DNA of 64,000 nucleotides from Halapricum hydrolyticum (GCA_025517565.1 JAOPKD010000014.1:1-64000), one strand, 5' to 3'; shown: positions 8,831 to 17,538, numbered from the stretch's first letter. Notes: generated from the letters alone by a model not told the origin. Numbers and translations: made by a program.

Positions 8831-9709
8831 TCAGCGACTCTCCGGGACTCGGCCGACGGTCACGTAGAACGGGACTGTCTCCCGCCGGCGATACTCCCGC
8901 TGTCGCATCTGTTCGACGACCGACCGTCCCATCGATCGCCACTCCTCGCGGAGCCGTTCGTAGGTCTCGAGGCCGTCGCCGGCGACGAGTTCGGCGCGGC
9001 TGTCGGCCAGTCCGTCGCCGGTGACCTTCCGGCGGGCGTCCTCCAGCGCCTGCTCTGAGTAGGGCGGCTCGACGGTCCGCACGTGGTCGTAGCGGCGGAT
9101 CCGGATGTCCTCCAGGCCTGCGGCCTCGAACCGATCGAGCACGTCCGCGCCCAGCGTGACGTCCGTCCCGACGCCGTCGAGGTACTGCTCGCGGGCGCGA
9201 CGGGCCAGCGACGACTCGGCGTCGACCGTCGACTCGACGGTGACGGCCCCGTTATCGGGTTCGACGGCCGCGACGAGGTCCGTCGAGACGCGGGCGAGTT
9301 CCTCGATCCCGGCGTCGGGATCTGGCAGGTTGATCAACAGGGCCTGGCAGACGACCAGATCGAAGCCGTCGTCCTTGAAGGGCAGTCGCGTGGCGTCGCC
9401 GACGACCGTCGGGGGTTCGAGGTGGGCGAGCAGGCCGGCGTCGGCGTCACAGCCGACGACGGTGCCCGGGGTCTCCTCCCGGAGGACGCGTGTGAGTTCA
9501 CCAGTGCCGCAACCGACGTCGAGCACCCGCCCACGGCTGGGCAGTTCCAGGTCGGACAGGGCCTCGCGGCTGTCCGCCCACATGCCCCGGCGAGTCGTTT
9601 CGAGGTACTCGGCACTGAACTGACGCACAGTCGTGTTTGCGAACCCAGGGAAAAAAGCCAGCCGATCCGTGCTGGCGGCAGGTTGTGGCTCGCTGTGTCT
9701 GCCGGACAC
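8831..9709 (-). CDS. Class I SAM-dependent methyltransferase
   Basis: A 292-residue methyltransferase of unknown substrate. The SAM-binding glycine motif LDVGCGTGEL lies at about residues 63-72, followed by the acidic ribose-binding residue in VVGCDAD and the motif FDLVVCQALLINLPD. The fold is of the UbiE/YcgJ kind. The start is a GTG at 9709. The first 18 residues are variable in appearance, so a start a few codons in is possible. It is transcribed alone, and nothing nearby indicates the substrate. Confidence 0.83.
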   Translation of the reverse strand: MSGRHSEPQPAASTDRLAFFPGFANTTVRQFSAEYLETTRRGMWADSREALSDLELPSRGRVLDVGCGTGELTRVLREETPGTVVGCDADAGLLAHLEPPTVVGDATRLPFKDDGFDLVVCQALLINLPDPDAGIEELARVSTDLVAAVEPDNGAVTVESTVDAESSLARRAREQYLDGVGTDVTLGADVLDRFEAAGLEDIRIRRYDHVRTVEPPYSEQALEDARRKVTGDGLADSRAELVAGDGLETYERLREEWRSMGRSVVEQMRQREYRRRETVPFYVTVGRVPESR

Positions 9710-9894
9710 GGCCGAGCACAGATTGCTGTGAGGGGATTATAGAACAGTTGGCGTCCCCGAGTTGCGAATCCGTAGAGACAGGGTATGTATGTTGCACAGG
9801 GGTCTTCAGATCTGAGAGAGGACTCTTGCAGAAGACTACCGCACCCGTTTAATTTTCCAGAACTATTTTTTAGCGCTCTCACGTCTCTGTGAAT

Positions 9895-10140
9895 ATGGAC
9901 AAACTCAATTGGGGTGGTTTGTTCGTGTTCAGTGGGTCGGTTCTCGCGGGACTTGTTTTGTTCCCGCTCTTTGGCCCGGCAGGGTTCATACTCGGCCTCA
10001 TGGGTGCGCTATTCGTCGGGTTCCCGCTCAAGTCCGTCTATGACGAGCGCCAGTCGCGGCTAGCAGACCTCGAAGAGCGCGTCGCTGAACTGGAAACCGA
10101 ACTCGACCAACTCGACAGTCCCTCAAACACTGACGACTGA
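9895..10140 (+). CDS. Small membrane protein with C-terminal coiled coil
   Basis: An 81-residue protein of unknown function. Two hydrophobic segments (about 8-25 and 29-46, GLFVFSGSVLAGLVLFPLF and FILGLMGALFVGF) are followed by a charged amphipathic helix with heptad spacing (LADLEERVAELETELDQL). This predicts a membrane-anchored coiled coil. The ATG at 9895 is preferred over a GTG two codons earlier. An AT-rich run at about 9862-9872 is a possible TATA box. Confidence 0.7.
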   Translation: MDKLNWGGLFVFSGSVLAGLVLFPLFGPAGFILGLMGALFVGFPLKSVYDERQSRLADLEERVAELETELDQLDSPSNTDD

Positions 10141-10233
10141 TCAGCCCGCTCAATTCGCACGCTATATCTGCCAGATCATTCATCGAGTCTGAAGTGCAAA
10201 ATATGAACAGTTCTATGACGCCCTCTTGCGACG

Positions 10234-11061
10234 CTATTCCCTGAGTTCTCGGGCTCGCTCGACGTTCCAGGCGAAGCCGCGTCCGTCCTCGGTCGGGGTC
10301 TCGAGCACGAAGGGCAGGTCGCGCAGCGCCTCGTGGGAGACGACGGCGCTGATCCCCGCTTCGCCGATCTCGCCCTCCCCGAGGTGGGCGTGTTCGTCCT
10401 TGTTCGTGCCACACGCGTGTTTGGAGTCGTTGAGGTGGATACACGCGAGGTTTTCGAGGCCGACGACCTCGTCGAACTCCGCGACAGTCCGGTCGACGCC
10501 CCCGGTCGTCGAGAGGTCGTAGCCCGCGGCGAAGGCGTGGGCGGTGTCCAGACAGACCTCCAGGTCCTGCTCGGCGCGTTCGAGCACCCCCGCCAGGTGC
10601 TCGAAGTCCCCGCCCAGTTTGGTGCCGCTGCCGGCGTCGCTCTCGACGAGTACCGTCACGCCCTTGGGGACGTCGAGTTCGTCCAGCGCGCTTGCAGCGT
10701 TGTCAAGCCCGCCCTCGACGCCGGCACCCGTGTGCGCGCCCAGGTGGACGTTGACGTACTCGATCCCGAGTTTGTCGGCGGCCTCGACCTCCTTTTGCAT
10801 AGCGTCGATCGACTTCTCCCGGAGATCGTCTTTCGGCGTACAGAGGTTGACGAGATACGAGGAGTGGATGACCCACGGGCCGACGCCCGCCTCGTCGCTG
10901 CGCTCGCGGAACCGTTCGGCCTCGTCGTCGCCGACGTTCGGATCCTGCCAGACCTGCGGAGAGTGACTGAAGATCTGCCCGCAGTTACCACTGTATTCGA
11001 CCTGCTCGTCGACGGCGTTGTACACGCCACCGGCGATGCTCGTGTGGGCTCCGATCAGCAT
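10234..11061 (-). CDS. nfo: Endonuclease IV (AP endonuclease)
   Basis: A 275-residue TIM-barrel metal-dependent endonuclease that cuts 5' to abasic sites in base excision repair. The start [12 protein letters not shown], the metal-ligand motifs NVHLGAHTG and [13 protein letters not shown] [20 protein letters not shown] and LETPTEDG follow the Nfo family order. The ATG at 11061 gives a full-length protein. It is divergent from the DUF192 gene with an 86-bp gap. Confidence 0.92.
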   Translation of the reverse strand: MLIGAHTSIAGGVYNAVDEQVEYSGNCGQIFSHSPQVWQDPNVGDDEAERFRERSDEAGVGPWVIHSSYLVNLCTPKDDLREKSIDAMQKEVEAADKLGIEYVNVHLGAHTGAGVEGGLDNAASALDELDVPKGVTVLVESDAGSGTKLGGDFEHLAGVLERAEQDLEVCLDTAHAFAAGYDLSTTGGVDRTVAEFDEVVGLENLACIHLNDSKHACGTNKDEHAHLGEGEIGEAGISAVVSHEALRDLPFVLETPTEDGRGFAWNVERARELRE

Positions 11062-11147
11062 ACTTCAGCCAGGGCCGGCCCGATCAAAGGGGCTTCGAAG
11101 CCGGCGACGCCGACAGCGTTTTGCCCCCGCTGACCGATTGCCAGTTC

Positions 11148-11540
11148 ATGCGTCTCGTCCACGAGCGCGACGGGGAGTCGGCCATGCTCGCCAGCGACGT
11201 CGAGATCGCCGAGGGGTTCGTCCAGACCTCGAAAGGACTGATGTTCCGGTCGTCGGTCCCCGAGGAGTACGCGCTGGTCTTCGAGTTCGAACCGCCGTCC
11301 GGAATCAGCGCGAAGCTTCCGTTCGCCGGCGACGACGCCGTCGCCAGACGGTTCATCCACATGCTGTTCGTCCGGATGCCGCTGGACGTGCTCTGGTTGC
11401 AGGGCGAGACGGTCGTCCACGCCAAGACGCTCCGACCGTGGACCGGGATCGGGATGGCCAGCGCCGACCGGATCGTCGAACTCCCGGCGGGAGCAGCCGA
11501 GGACGTCGCAGTTGGCGATACGGTCCGGCTCGAATCGTAG
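11148..11540 (+). CDS. DUF192 family protein
   Basis: A 130-residue protein matching the DUF192 pattern: EGFVQTSKGLMFRSSVPE, then a hydrophobic core FIHMLFVRMPLDVLWL and the closing IVELPAGAAEDVAVGDTVRL. DUF192 proteins are small beta-rich proteins of unknown role. Bacterial members are often exported, but this one has no signal peptide. The ATG at 11148 is chosen over a TTG at 11121 because conserved sequence begins at MRLVHER. Confidence 0.8.
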   Translation: MRLVHERDGESAMLASDVEIAEGFVQTSKGLMFRSSVPEEYALVFEFEPPSGISAKLPFAGDDAVARRFIHMLFVRMPLDVLWLQGETVVHAKTLRPWTGIGMASADRIVELPAGAAEDVAVGDTVRLES

Positions 11541-11621
11541 GGTAGGTTATGTAACAGTTACAAAATTCGGCAGCAAACAGCAGCACTCAGCAGCAAATCG
11601 AGAAGCTGACCCAAACCATTA

Positions 11622-11646
11622 CGCTCTTGTGAAGCACGTTGTTGAT
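11622..11646 (+). repeat. Left terminal inverted repeat of the IS1595-type element
   Basis: CGCTCTTGTGAAGCACGTTG and the bases after it match the reverse complement of 12593-12617 at 21 of 25 positions. The repeat ends just before the transposase stop codon. Confidence 0.75.
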
Positions 11647-11648
11647 TT

Positions 11649-12533
11649 TCAGAGAGCGGCGTCGAGAGCATGTTTGAGTGCTTCGTCACCTGGCTTTCTG
11701 TAGAGTTCGCGGCGGAGCTGAAAGGCTCTAAGATACGGTGTTAGCTTGTCTTTTGACACTCCTCGGTGGGCCGAGAGCCACCGTCGCGTCAGCGACGCGT
11801 GGCTCTCGCAGGTGTTGACGTGGATGTCGCCGTCAGCGTATTCGCCGTCGCCGTGGACGACGTACTCGCGGGTGAAGGCATCGTCTTCTTCGAGCGGTTC
11901 ATACGCTCGAAATCCGTCCGTATAGACGGTTAGCGACTCCTCGTCGTGGTCAGCAAGCAGGAGTCGAATCGTCGATTCGTTGGCGGATTTCGCTGGCACG
12001 ACGTACCGATCGTCCGAGCCACGATCGGCCAGCGTGAACACCGGCGGTTTGTCGCCGTCGTACGAACCTCGTCCACGCGTGGACAGGCCACGCGAGCGCG
12101 ACTCCTGGTCGCGCTCGCGGCCTTTGAGGCCAGCAGACACGTACACCTCGTCGATTTCGACCGGTCCAGACAGTGTGATCGAAGGCGCGTCGAGCGCCTT
12201 GGCGAAGCGCTCGACGCGCCGTCTCACCGTTCTGTACGAAAGATCGAGTTCCGCCTCGATTTGCCGAATACTCGTGTTAAACCGCAAGAACACGTAGATC
12301 GTGAAGTACCACTCTTTCAGCGAGAGCTTCGAGTGGGCGAAGATTGTGCCGGTCTTGTCGTTGAACGTCCGACCGCAATTCTTACACAGATATCGTTGAT
12401 ACACCCGATAGCTGCCGTTTCTGACCGTCAGGTCAGAACGGCAGCGGGGGCACTCGACGCCATCACGCCAGCGAACCTGTTGCAGCAGGTCCGCTGCAGC
12501 CGATTCCGACACGAATCGGTTTATCGGGAACAT
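11649..12533 (-). CDS. IS1595-family transposase (ISXO2-like DDE)
   Basis: The transposase has an N-terminal zinc ribbon (CPRCRSDL, then CKNCGRTF), a helix-turn-helix region (LDLSYRTVRRRVERFA) and the ISXO2-like DDE nuclease core. The acidic residues sit in EIDEVYVSAG, VYTDGFRAY and the HVNTCESHASL/RRWL segment typical of IS1595. The ATG at 12533 gives 294 residues. A GTG three codons upstream (12542) is an alternative. The gene looks intact, so the element may still move. Confidence 0.88.
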   Translation of the reverse strand: MFPINRFVSESAAADLLQQVRWRDGVECPRCRSDLTVRNGSYRVYQRYLCKNCGRTFNDKTGTIFAHSKLSLKEWYFTIYVFLRFNTSIRQIEAELDLSYRTVRRRVERFAKALDAPSITLSGPVEIDEVYVSAGLKGRERDQESRSRGLSTRGRGSYDGDKPPVFTLADRGSDDRYVVPAKSANESTIRLLLADHDEESLTVYTDGFRAYEPLEEDDAFTREYVVHGDGEYADGDIHVNTCESHASLTRRWLSAHRGVSKDKLTPYLRAFQLRRELYRKPGDEALKHALDAAL

Positions 12534-12592
12534 ATCGGGCACCGCTAGCGCGGTGCCCTTGCCCTCTTCGACTTTCAGCCGCAGCTCTCGCT

Positions 12593-12617
12593 ATCAACAA
12601 TCTACTTCGCAAGAGCG
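12593..12617 (+). repeat. Right terminal inverted repeat of the IS1595-type element
   Basis: This is the partner of 11622-11646, reading ATCAACAATCTACTTCGCAA and on to AGAGCG. It lies about 60 bp upstream of the transposase start. Confidence 0.75.
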
Positions 12618-12684
12618 AATAGAGATTTTCCGTCTGCCGAAGACAACAGCTTAATGAACGATCACACCATATCAGGCAAGTACG

Positions 12685-12762
12685 ATGTCGGATTCCAACG
12701 ACACGGAGGATAGAGGAAGTCGCCCCACGGCGGCTGGCCGCGAAATTCTACCCCATGACTGA
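12685..12762 (+). CDS. Micro-ORF overlapping the start of the citramalate/isopropylmalate synthase gene
   Basis: A 25-codon frame beginning MSDSNDTEDRG and ending ILPHD. Its TGA (12760-12762) lies inside the first codons of the next gene, whose ATG is at 12755. The 8-nt overlap is the geometry of translational coupling. It has no run of Leu, Ile or Val codons, so it is not an obvious attenuation peptide. It may be a leader peptide, or simply the 5' part of a longer mRNA. No homology is claimed. Confidence 0.35.
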   Translation: MSDSNDTEDRGSRPTAAGREILPHD

Positions 12763-14311
12763 CGGCTCCGGCGACAGAGCAGGGCTGTTTGGCACCGGCC
12801 TCGGCTCGTCGTCCGGACGACCCGAAGACGTACAGCTTCTCGATACGACGCTGCGTGACGGCGAACAAGCTCCGGGTGTCTCACTCACGCCTGAGGAGAA
12901 AGCCCGGATCGCGCGGGCACTCGACGACGCCCGGATCGACGTCATCGAGGCCGGGAGCGCGGTCACCGGGCCCGGCGAGCGTGAGACCATCTCGCGAGTC
13001 ACTGACCTCGATGTGGACGCGACGGTCACCAGTTTCGCCCGTGGCGTCCAGAACGACATCGACCTCGCGATGGACTGTGGGGTCGACGGCGTCAACCTCG
13101 TCGTGCCCGCGAGCGACCAGCACATCGAGGACAAGGTCGGCACGACCCACGCCGAGAACGTCGACCGGACGGTCGAACTCGTCGAGTACGCCAAAGACCA
13201 CGGGCTGTGGGTCGAAGTCATCGGCGAAGACGGCTCCCGGGCCGACCTGGACTATCTCGAAGAGCTGATGCGCGCGGTGCTTGAGGCCGGCGCGGATCGG
13301 GTCTGCTACGCCGATACCGTCGGCCACGCGACGCCCGACCGAACGATCGAGGCCGTCTCGCGGCTCGCCGAACTGGGGCCGACGAGCACCCACACCCACG
13401 ACGACCTGGGGCTGGCGGTCACGAACGTGATGGCCTCGCTCGCGGCGGGCGCGGATCTCGTTCACGGGACGATTAACGGGATCGGCGAACGTGCCGGTAA
13501 CGTCGCCCTCGAAGAGGTCGCTATCGCCCTGGATCACGGATACGGAATCGAGACGATGGACCTCACGAAGGTCTACGACCTCGCGCAGTTGATCGCCTCC
13601 AAGACCGGGATCCCGCTGGCACCGAACAAGGCCGTCGTCGGCGAGAACGCCTTCACCCACGAGTCGGGAATCCACACCGACGGCACGCTCAAAGACGAGT
13701 CGATGTACGAGCCGTACCCGCCCGAGAAGGTGGGTCGCGAGCGCCGGCTGGCACTGGGCAAACACGCCGGTCGCGCGGGCGTCGAGGCGACCCTGAACGA
13801 GCACGGGATCGACGTCGACGAGGAGGACCTCCGGGCGATCGTCGCCCGCGTCAAGGAGATCGGCGAGCGCGGCAAGCGTGTCACCGACGCCGACCTGTTG
13901 ACGATCACCGAAGACGTCCAGGACCGAGAGCGCGAGCGCCGCGTCGAGTTGCTCGATCTCACTGCGGTCTCCGGGTCGTCGGTGCCGACTGCGAGCATCC
14001 GGCTGGAAGTCGACGGCGAGGTCCGCGAGGAGGCCGCAACCGGGACCGGTCCCGTCGACGCCGCGATGAAAGCCGCCGAAGCCGCACTCAGCCACACCGC
14101 CGACGCGCAACTCGAGTCCTATCACGTCGACGCGATCACCGGCGGTCACGACGCCGTCGTCACTGTCGAAGTCGAGATGTCCCGCGGCGACGATCACGTC
14201 ACCGTCAGCGCCAGCGAGGCCGACATCACCCGCGCGTCGATCGAGGCGATGGTCGACGCGATGGATCGGCTGGTCGCCAACGAAGACGACACGGTCATCG
14301 CTGACGACTGA
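12755..14311 (+). CDS. cimA: (R)-citramalate synthase / 2-isopropylmalate synthase family
   Basis: This enzyme condenses acetyl-CoA with an alpha-keto acid, pyruvate giving citramalate (isoleucine route) or ketoisovalerate giving isopropylmalate (leucine route). The TIM-barrel catalytic signature LLDTTLRDGEQAPGVSL is at 28-44, with Arg34 and Asp35 as active-site and metal residues. The metal-binding HTHDDLGLA and the second signature INGIGERAGNVALEE follow. A LeuA-type regulatory domain fills about 395-500, so feedback control by Ile or Leu is expected. Haloarchaea carry several paralogues. cimA is my best guess and leuA is the alternative. Confidence 0.82.
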   Translation: MTDGSGDRAGLFGTGLGSSSGRPEDVQLLDTTLRDGEQAPGVSLTPEEKARIARALDDARIDVIEAGSAVTGPGERETISRVTDLDVDATVTSFARGVQNDIDLAMDCGVDGVNLVVPASDQHIEDKVGTTHAENVDRTVELVEYAKDHGLWVEVIGEDGSRADLDYLEELMRAVLEAGADRVCYADTVGHATPDRTIEAVSRLAELGPTSTHTHDDLGLAVTNVMASLAAGADLVHGTINGIGERAGNVALEEVAIALDHGYGIETMDLTKVYDLAQLIASKTGIPLAPNKAVVGENAFTHESGIHTDGTLKDESMYEPYPPEKVGRERRLALGKHAGRAGVEATLNEHGIDVDEEDLRAIVARVKEIGERGKRVTDADLLTITEDVQDRERERRVELLDLTAVSGSSVPTASIRLEVDGEVREEAATGTGPVDAAMKAAEAALSHTADAQLESYHVDAITGGHDAVVTVEVEMSRGDDHVTVSASEADITRASIEAMVDAMDRLVANEDDTVIADD

Positions 14312-14445
14312 ATCGCCAGCGAAACCCATTCTCGAGCGAAAGCAACACTGCTGGCCGCCTCTCGTCCGAACTGTCTGCGGGCAGCTCGCGGCGCGTTCTC
14401 CGGGACGTTTCGCTCCACCGGCGCCCGGTCGGGGAGCGACGCTTC

Positions 14446-15111
14446 TCACAACCGGTCGGCCAGCTCTCGCAACCGCTCGTGGCCGTTTTGCTTGAACGGG
14501 ACGCCGTGTCCCATCGCAAGCACGTCGACCGCCGGGAGTTCCTCGGCCAGTCGTTCGATGCTCGCCCGAACCTGCTCCGTATCGTGGCTCAACAGCCAGG
14601 GCGAGGGTTCAAGTTGACCGTCAGACTCCCGGACCAGGTCTCCAACGAACGCGACCGACAGGCTCTCGCTGACGTAACTGACGTGTCCCGGCGTGTGACC
14701 CGGCGTGTGATAGGCCGTAAACGAGCCGACTGTATCGCCGTCGCCGATAGATCGGACCGGTCCCGACGCCGCGGGGCAGAACGGCGTCGCGAGCCGCTGA
14801 CTCAATCCCTTTCGAGTGCTCGGGCTCGGAAGCCGGTCGCCCGCGACCAGCGGGGCGTCGGTCGCCCCGGCGTAGACGGGCGCGTTTACCCGGTTCAACG
14901 CGCCGACGTGATCGACGTCGTAGTGCGTGATCAGTACTCGATCGATGTCGAAGAAGCTGTGCCCGAGCCCTCCGAGCTTGCGCACGAACGCGCGACGAGA
15001 CAGCGGCGTTCCCGCGTCTACGAGCGTCAGGCTGTCCCCGTCTTCGACGAGGTAGGCGTTCACACCGCGGAGTTCGAACCACCAGACACCCTCGATGAGT
15101 TCCGTCACCAT
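14446..15111 (-). CDS. MBL-fold metallohydrolase with altered metal motif
   Basis: A 221-residue metallo-beta-lactamase fold protein of unknown substrate. The expected HxHxDH motif reads THYDVDHVG here, so the second His is replaced by Asp (HxDxDH). Later ligands look normal: TPGHTPGHVSY, FVGDLVRE and the last His in AMGHGVPF. MBL enzymes hydrolyse thioesters, lactones, phosphodiesters or glyoxalase products. The changed ligand suggests a different metal arrangement or reduced activity. It is followed after 31 bp by the aldo/keto reductase gene, which converges on it in the same direction. Confidence 0.85.
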   Translation of the reverse strand: MVTELIEGVWWFELRGVNAYLVEDGDSLTLVDAGTPLSRRAFVRKLGGLGHSFFDIDRVLITHYDVDHVGALNRVNAPVYAGATDAPLVAGDRLPSPSTRKGLSQRLATPFCPAASGPVRSIGDGDTVGSFTAYHTPGHTPGHVSYVSESLSVAFVGDLVRESDGQLEPSPWLLSHDTEQVRASIERLAEELPAVDVLAMGHGVPFKQNGHERLRELADRL

Positions 15112-15142
15112 ACGCAGGGGTACTCGTGCCAGCGCCGAAAAG

Positions 15143-15961
15143 TCACACCATCGACCGCAGGTACGCCGCGGCCGTCCGGAGTTTCGATGGCTGGCGGATC
15201 TCGCGCATCTCGGCGTCGGTCAACTCGAAGTCGAACACGTCGAAATTCGCCTCGATGTGCTCGCGACTCGTTGCCTTCGGGATCGTGACGACGCCGTCCT
15301 GCTGGAGCAACCACCGCAGCGCGACCTGCGCCGGAGACTTGTCGTATCGCGTTCCGATCCGTTCGAGGATCGGATCGTCGAGCACGCTCCCTCTGGCGAG
15401 CGGGCTGTAGGCCGTCAGCAGCACGTCGTGGACGCGACAGTAATCCAGCAGCTTCGCCTGGTCCCAGTAGGGGTGATACTGCACCTGATCGGTGAGGATC
15501 GGCACGTCGCTCACTTCCCGGGCACGCTTGAGTTTCTCGACGCTGAAGTTGCTCACCCCGACGTGTCGGACCAGCCCTTCGTCGACGAGATCGGCCATCG
15601 CCCGGAGACTCTCCTCGTGGCTGGCCCGCGTGAGGTAGTTCGGCTGGTGGATCAACAGGAGATCGACGTAATCGGTTCCCAGCTTGTCGAGGCTCTCGCG
15701 GGTCGAATCGACCACTCGCTGGTAGGTCCGGTTACGGGCGTCGAGTTTCGTCGTCAGGAAGACCTCCTCGCGATCGACGTCGGCGGCGGCGATCCCTTCG
15801 CCGACTTCCGCCTCGTTGCCGTAGGCCTGGGCGGTGTCGATGTGACGGTAGCCGACCTGCAGGGCCGTCTCGACGGCGTTGCGACAGTCCTGGCCGGTGA
15901 GCTGCCACGTCCCCAGGCCGAGCGCCGGCACCTCGACGCCCTGCGCTGTCTCGTATTCCAT
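15143..15961 (-). CDS. Aldo/keto reductase
   Basis: A 272-residue NADPH-dependent oxidoreductase with the (beta/alpha)8 fold. The catalytic tetrad is visible: Asp and Tyr in HIDTAQAYGNE, Lys in FLTTKLDARN and His in LLIHQPNY. The cofactor-binding C-terminal part IPKATSREHIEANFDVFDF is complete. The ATG at 15961 is used because the family signature begins about ten residues later (PALGLGTWQL). An upstream in-frame extension of 44 codons is probably not translated. The substrate is unknown. Confidence 0.88.
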   Translation of the reverse strand: MEYETAQGVEVPALGLGTWQLTGQDCRNAVETALQVGYRHIDTAQAYGNEAEVGEGIAAADVDREEVFLTTKLDARNRTYQRVVDSTRESLDKLGTDYVDLLLIHQPNYLTRASHEESLRAMADLVDEGLVRHVGVSNFSVEKLKRAREVSDVPILTDQVQYHPYWDQAKLLDYCRVHDVLLTAYSPLARGSVLDDPILERIGTRYDKSPAQVALRWLLQQDGVVTIPKATSREHIEANFDVFDFELTDAEMREIRQPSKLRTAAAYLRSMV

Positions 15962-16099
15962 GCGCCGACGTACGACTTCGAGGGTCAAAATCCCGGCGAC
16001 GGTCGAAGCACATCCGGCGAGGTCGACGTAATTCCGAGAGTTCCGGCGGACGTATACAACCGAGCCAGCGTCGACCGTCTCGTTTGCCACCACGATACG

Positions 16100-16810
16100 T
16101 CACTCGCACGTCTTCTGACTCACTGTGATCCCGCCGCCGAGGGGCAGTGCTGTCGTCTCGAAGGCAGGATCCTCCCGAACCGCATCGAGATACTCGAAGA
16201 TCCCGACCGTGTGTTCGTTGGCGCTGGCCGGGCAGTCCCCGTCCGAGAGCCCGCGCAGCAGCTGGTCGAATTCGAGACTCGGTGCCTGCATGACGTTTTC
16301 CGCGACCACGACGCCGCCGTCGGCGAGCTTCCCGCGGACGACCTCGAAGGCCTCGCGGTACCGGTCGTTCTCGTGATCGAGCAAGACGATGTCGAACGGG
16401 CCGTCGTACCGCTCGAACGTCTCGAAGGCGTCGCCGAGTTCGTAACGTGCGACCTCGTCGACGCCGCCGCGGCTGAGGAACTCGCGGGCCATCTCCAGTT
16501 CGTCTTCGTCGACTTCCGTGAGGACAATCTCGCCATCGGACGGGAGCCCTCTGGCGAACCAGTACGCGGAGTATCCGAATCCGGAGCCGAATTCGAAGAC
16601 GCGCTTCGCGCCGGTGAGTTCGGTGAGCATCTGGAGCCACCCGCCGACGGCCGGGCCGACGGTCGGGAACTCGTCTGCCTCGGGGAACCTCTCGACCCAG
16701 TCTGGCGGGTTCTCCGTACCGAACTCGTCCATCGCCTCGACGACCTCGTCGGTTTCCGGCCCCACGAGCCGCACGAATCGATCGCTGTGATCCGGGAGTA
16801 TTTCGATCAT
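16100..16810 (-). CDS. O-methyltransferase (family 3-like)
   Basis: A 236-residue SAM-dependent methyltransferase similar to the caffeoyl-CoA/catechol type. The signatures are the SAM motif VFEFGSGFGYSAYW, the acidic loop VLTEVDEDELEMA, and the metal/catalytic region FDIVLLDHENDRY, where this family normally has Asp-Asp-Lys-type residues. Its natural substrate is unknown. A perfect palindrome at 16863-16878 lies upstream and may control it. Confidence 0.82.
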   Translation of the reverse strand: MIEILPDHSDRFVRLVGPETDEVVEAMDEFGTENPPDWVERFPEADEFPTVGPAVGGWLQMLTELTGAKRVFEFGSGFGYSAYWFARGLPSDGEIVLTEVDEDELEMAREFLSRGGVDEVARYELGDAFETFERYDGPFDIVLLDHENDRYREAFEVVRGKLADGGVVVAENVMQAPSLEFDQLLRGLSDGDCPASANEHTVGIFEYLDAVREDPAFETTALPLGGGITVSQKTCE

Positions 16811-16862
16811 GGTTTGAGAACAGGTGGATACGTCAGGGTTTCAACACGCCGAAGGGTCTTAA

Positions 16863-16878
16863 ATCGTTTTAAAACGAT
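16863..16878. promoter_or_regulatory. Perfect 16-bp palindrome upstream of the O-methyltransferase gene
   Basis: ATCGTTTTAAAACGAT is a perfect palindrome between the moaB stop and the O-methyltransferase start, 53 bp upstream of the latter. It contains TTTTAAAA, which could double as a TATA-like element. An operator for a dimeric repressor is the simplest reading, but no regulator is identified. Confidence 0.45.
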
Positions 16879-16902
16879 GCATACGGCGGAGAGAAGCACC
16901 GA

Positions 16903-17538
16903 TCACGTCTGGCGAGCCAGCCCTGCGAGGTGGCCGACGACCTCGGCGATGATATCTTCGGCCCCAAGACGGACCGCACTCTCGCTCCCGGGCAGACAGA
17001 ACACGGGGACGCCGTCAGCGATCCCCGCGGTCGCACGCGTTGCGATCGCTCGCGTTCCGACTTCCTCGTAGGACAGTCGCCGGAACAGTTCGCCGAAGCC
17101 GGGGAGTTCTTTCTCGAAGAGCGGTTCGACCGCCTCGACGGTGACGTCGTCCGGCGTGACGCCCGTGCCGCCGGTCGTCACCACGGCGTCGACGTCCGAT
17201 CGGTTGACGAACCTGTCGACGGTTCCCTGGACGCTGTCGTAGGCGTCCTGCACCACGTCCCGGGTGACGATCTCGTGGCCCTCTCCTTCGAGGATGGCGA
17301 CGATCGTATCCCCGGCTGTATCTTCCTCTCGCGTCCGTGTCGAGGAGACCGTCAGGATCGCGATCCCGAGCGTTTCGAGGTCGTGCTCGTGGTGGCTGTG
17401 CTCGTGTCCTTCGTGTTCGTGTTGGTCGTGCTCGTGGTGGTCGTGCTCGTCGTGATCGTGGTCGCTTGCGTGTGTGTCGCCCTCGGGAGCGGGATCCGTT
17501 CGCTCGTCTTCGGAGACGGATTCGTCGCTGTCGGTCAT
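16903..17538 (-). CDS. moaB: MoaB/MogA-type molybdopterin biosynthesis protein with His-rich N-terminus
   Basis: This enzyme adenylylates molybdopterin, or its paralogue role, during molybdenum/tungsten cofactor synthesis. The core after residue 53 carries LTVSSTRTREEDTAGD, the MPT-binding motif TTGGTGVTPDDVT and FCLPGSESAVRLG. The first 53 residues are unusual: an acidic start, then a dense His/Asp/Glu stretch (DHDHDEHDHHEH and repeats) with about 15 histidines. That arm could bind nickel, zinc, copper or tungstate-related metal. The ATG at 17538 is chosen. An upstream in-frame extension contains the 18-bp tandem repeat and is rejected. Confidence 0.88.
   Translation of the reverse strand: MTDSDESVSEDERTDPAPEGDTHASDHDHDEHDHHEHDQHEHEGHEHSHHEHDLETLGIAILTVSSTRTREEDTAGDTIVAILEGEGHEIVTRDVVQDAYDSVQGTVDRFVNRSDVDAVVTTGGTGVTPDDVTVEAVEPLFEKELPGFGELFRRLSYEEVGTRAIATRATAGIADGVPVFCLPGSESAVRLGAEDIIAEVVGHLAGLARQT

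Larger units (their letters stand above)
11622..12617 (-). mobile_element. IS1595-family insertion sequence (ISH4-like)
   Basis: A 996-bp element bounded by imperfect 25-bp inverted repeats (11622-11646 and 12593-12617) around a single transposase gene. Size, transposase type and repeats fit haloarchaeal ISH4-like members of IS1595. I found no direct target duplication next to the repeats, so the copy is old, rearranged, or my ends are a few bases off. It lies about 70 bp upstream of the micro-ORF that precedes the citramalate synthase gene. Confidence 0.8.

Noticed and set aside
11613..12625. Target-site duplication around the IS1595-type element
   Set aside because: The 8 bp on either side of the inverted repeats (AAACCATT-like and AATAGAGA) do not match, so no duplication is claimed.
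15095..17071. A 658-codon open frame on the plus strand across the reductase and methyltransferase genes
   Set aside because: It lies antisense to two genes with complete family signatures and has no recognisable domain.
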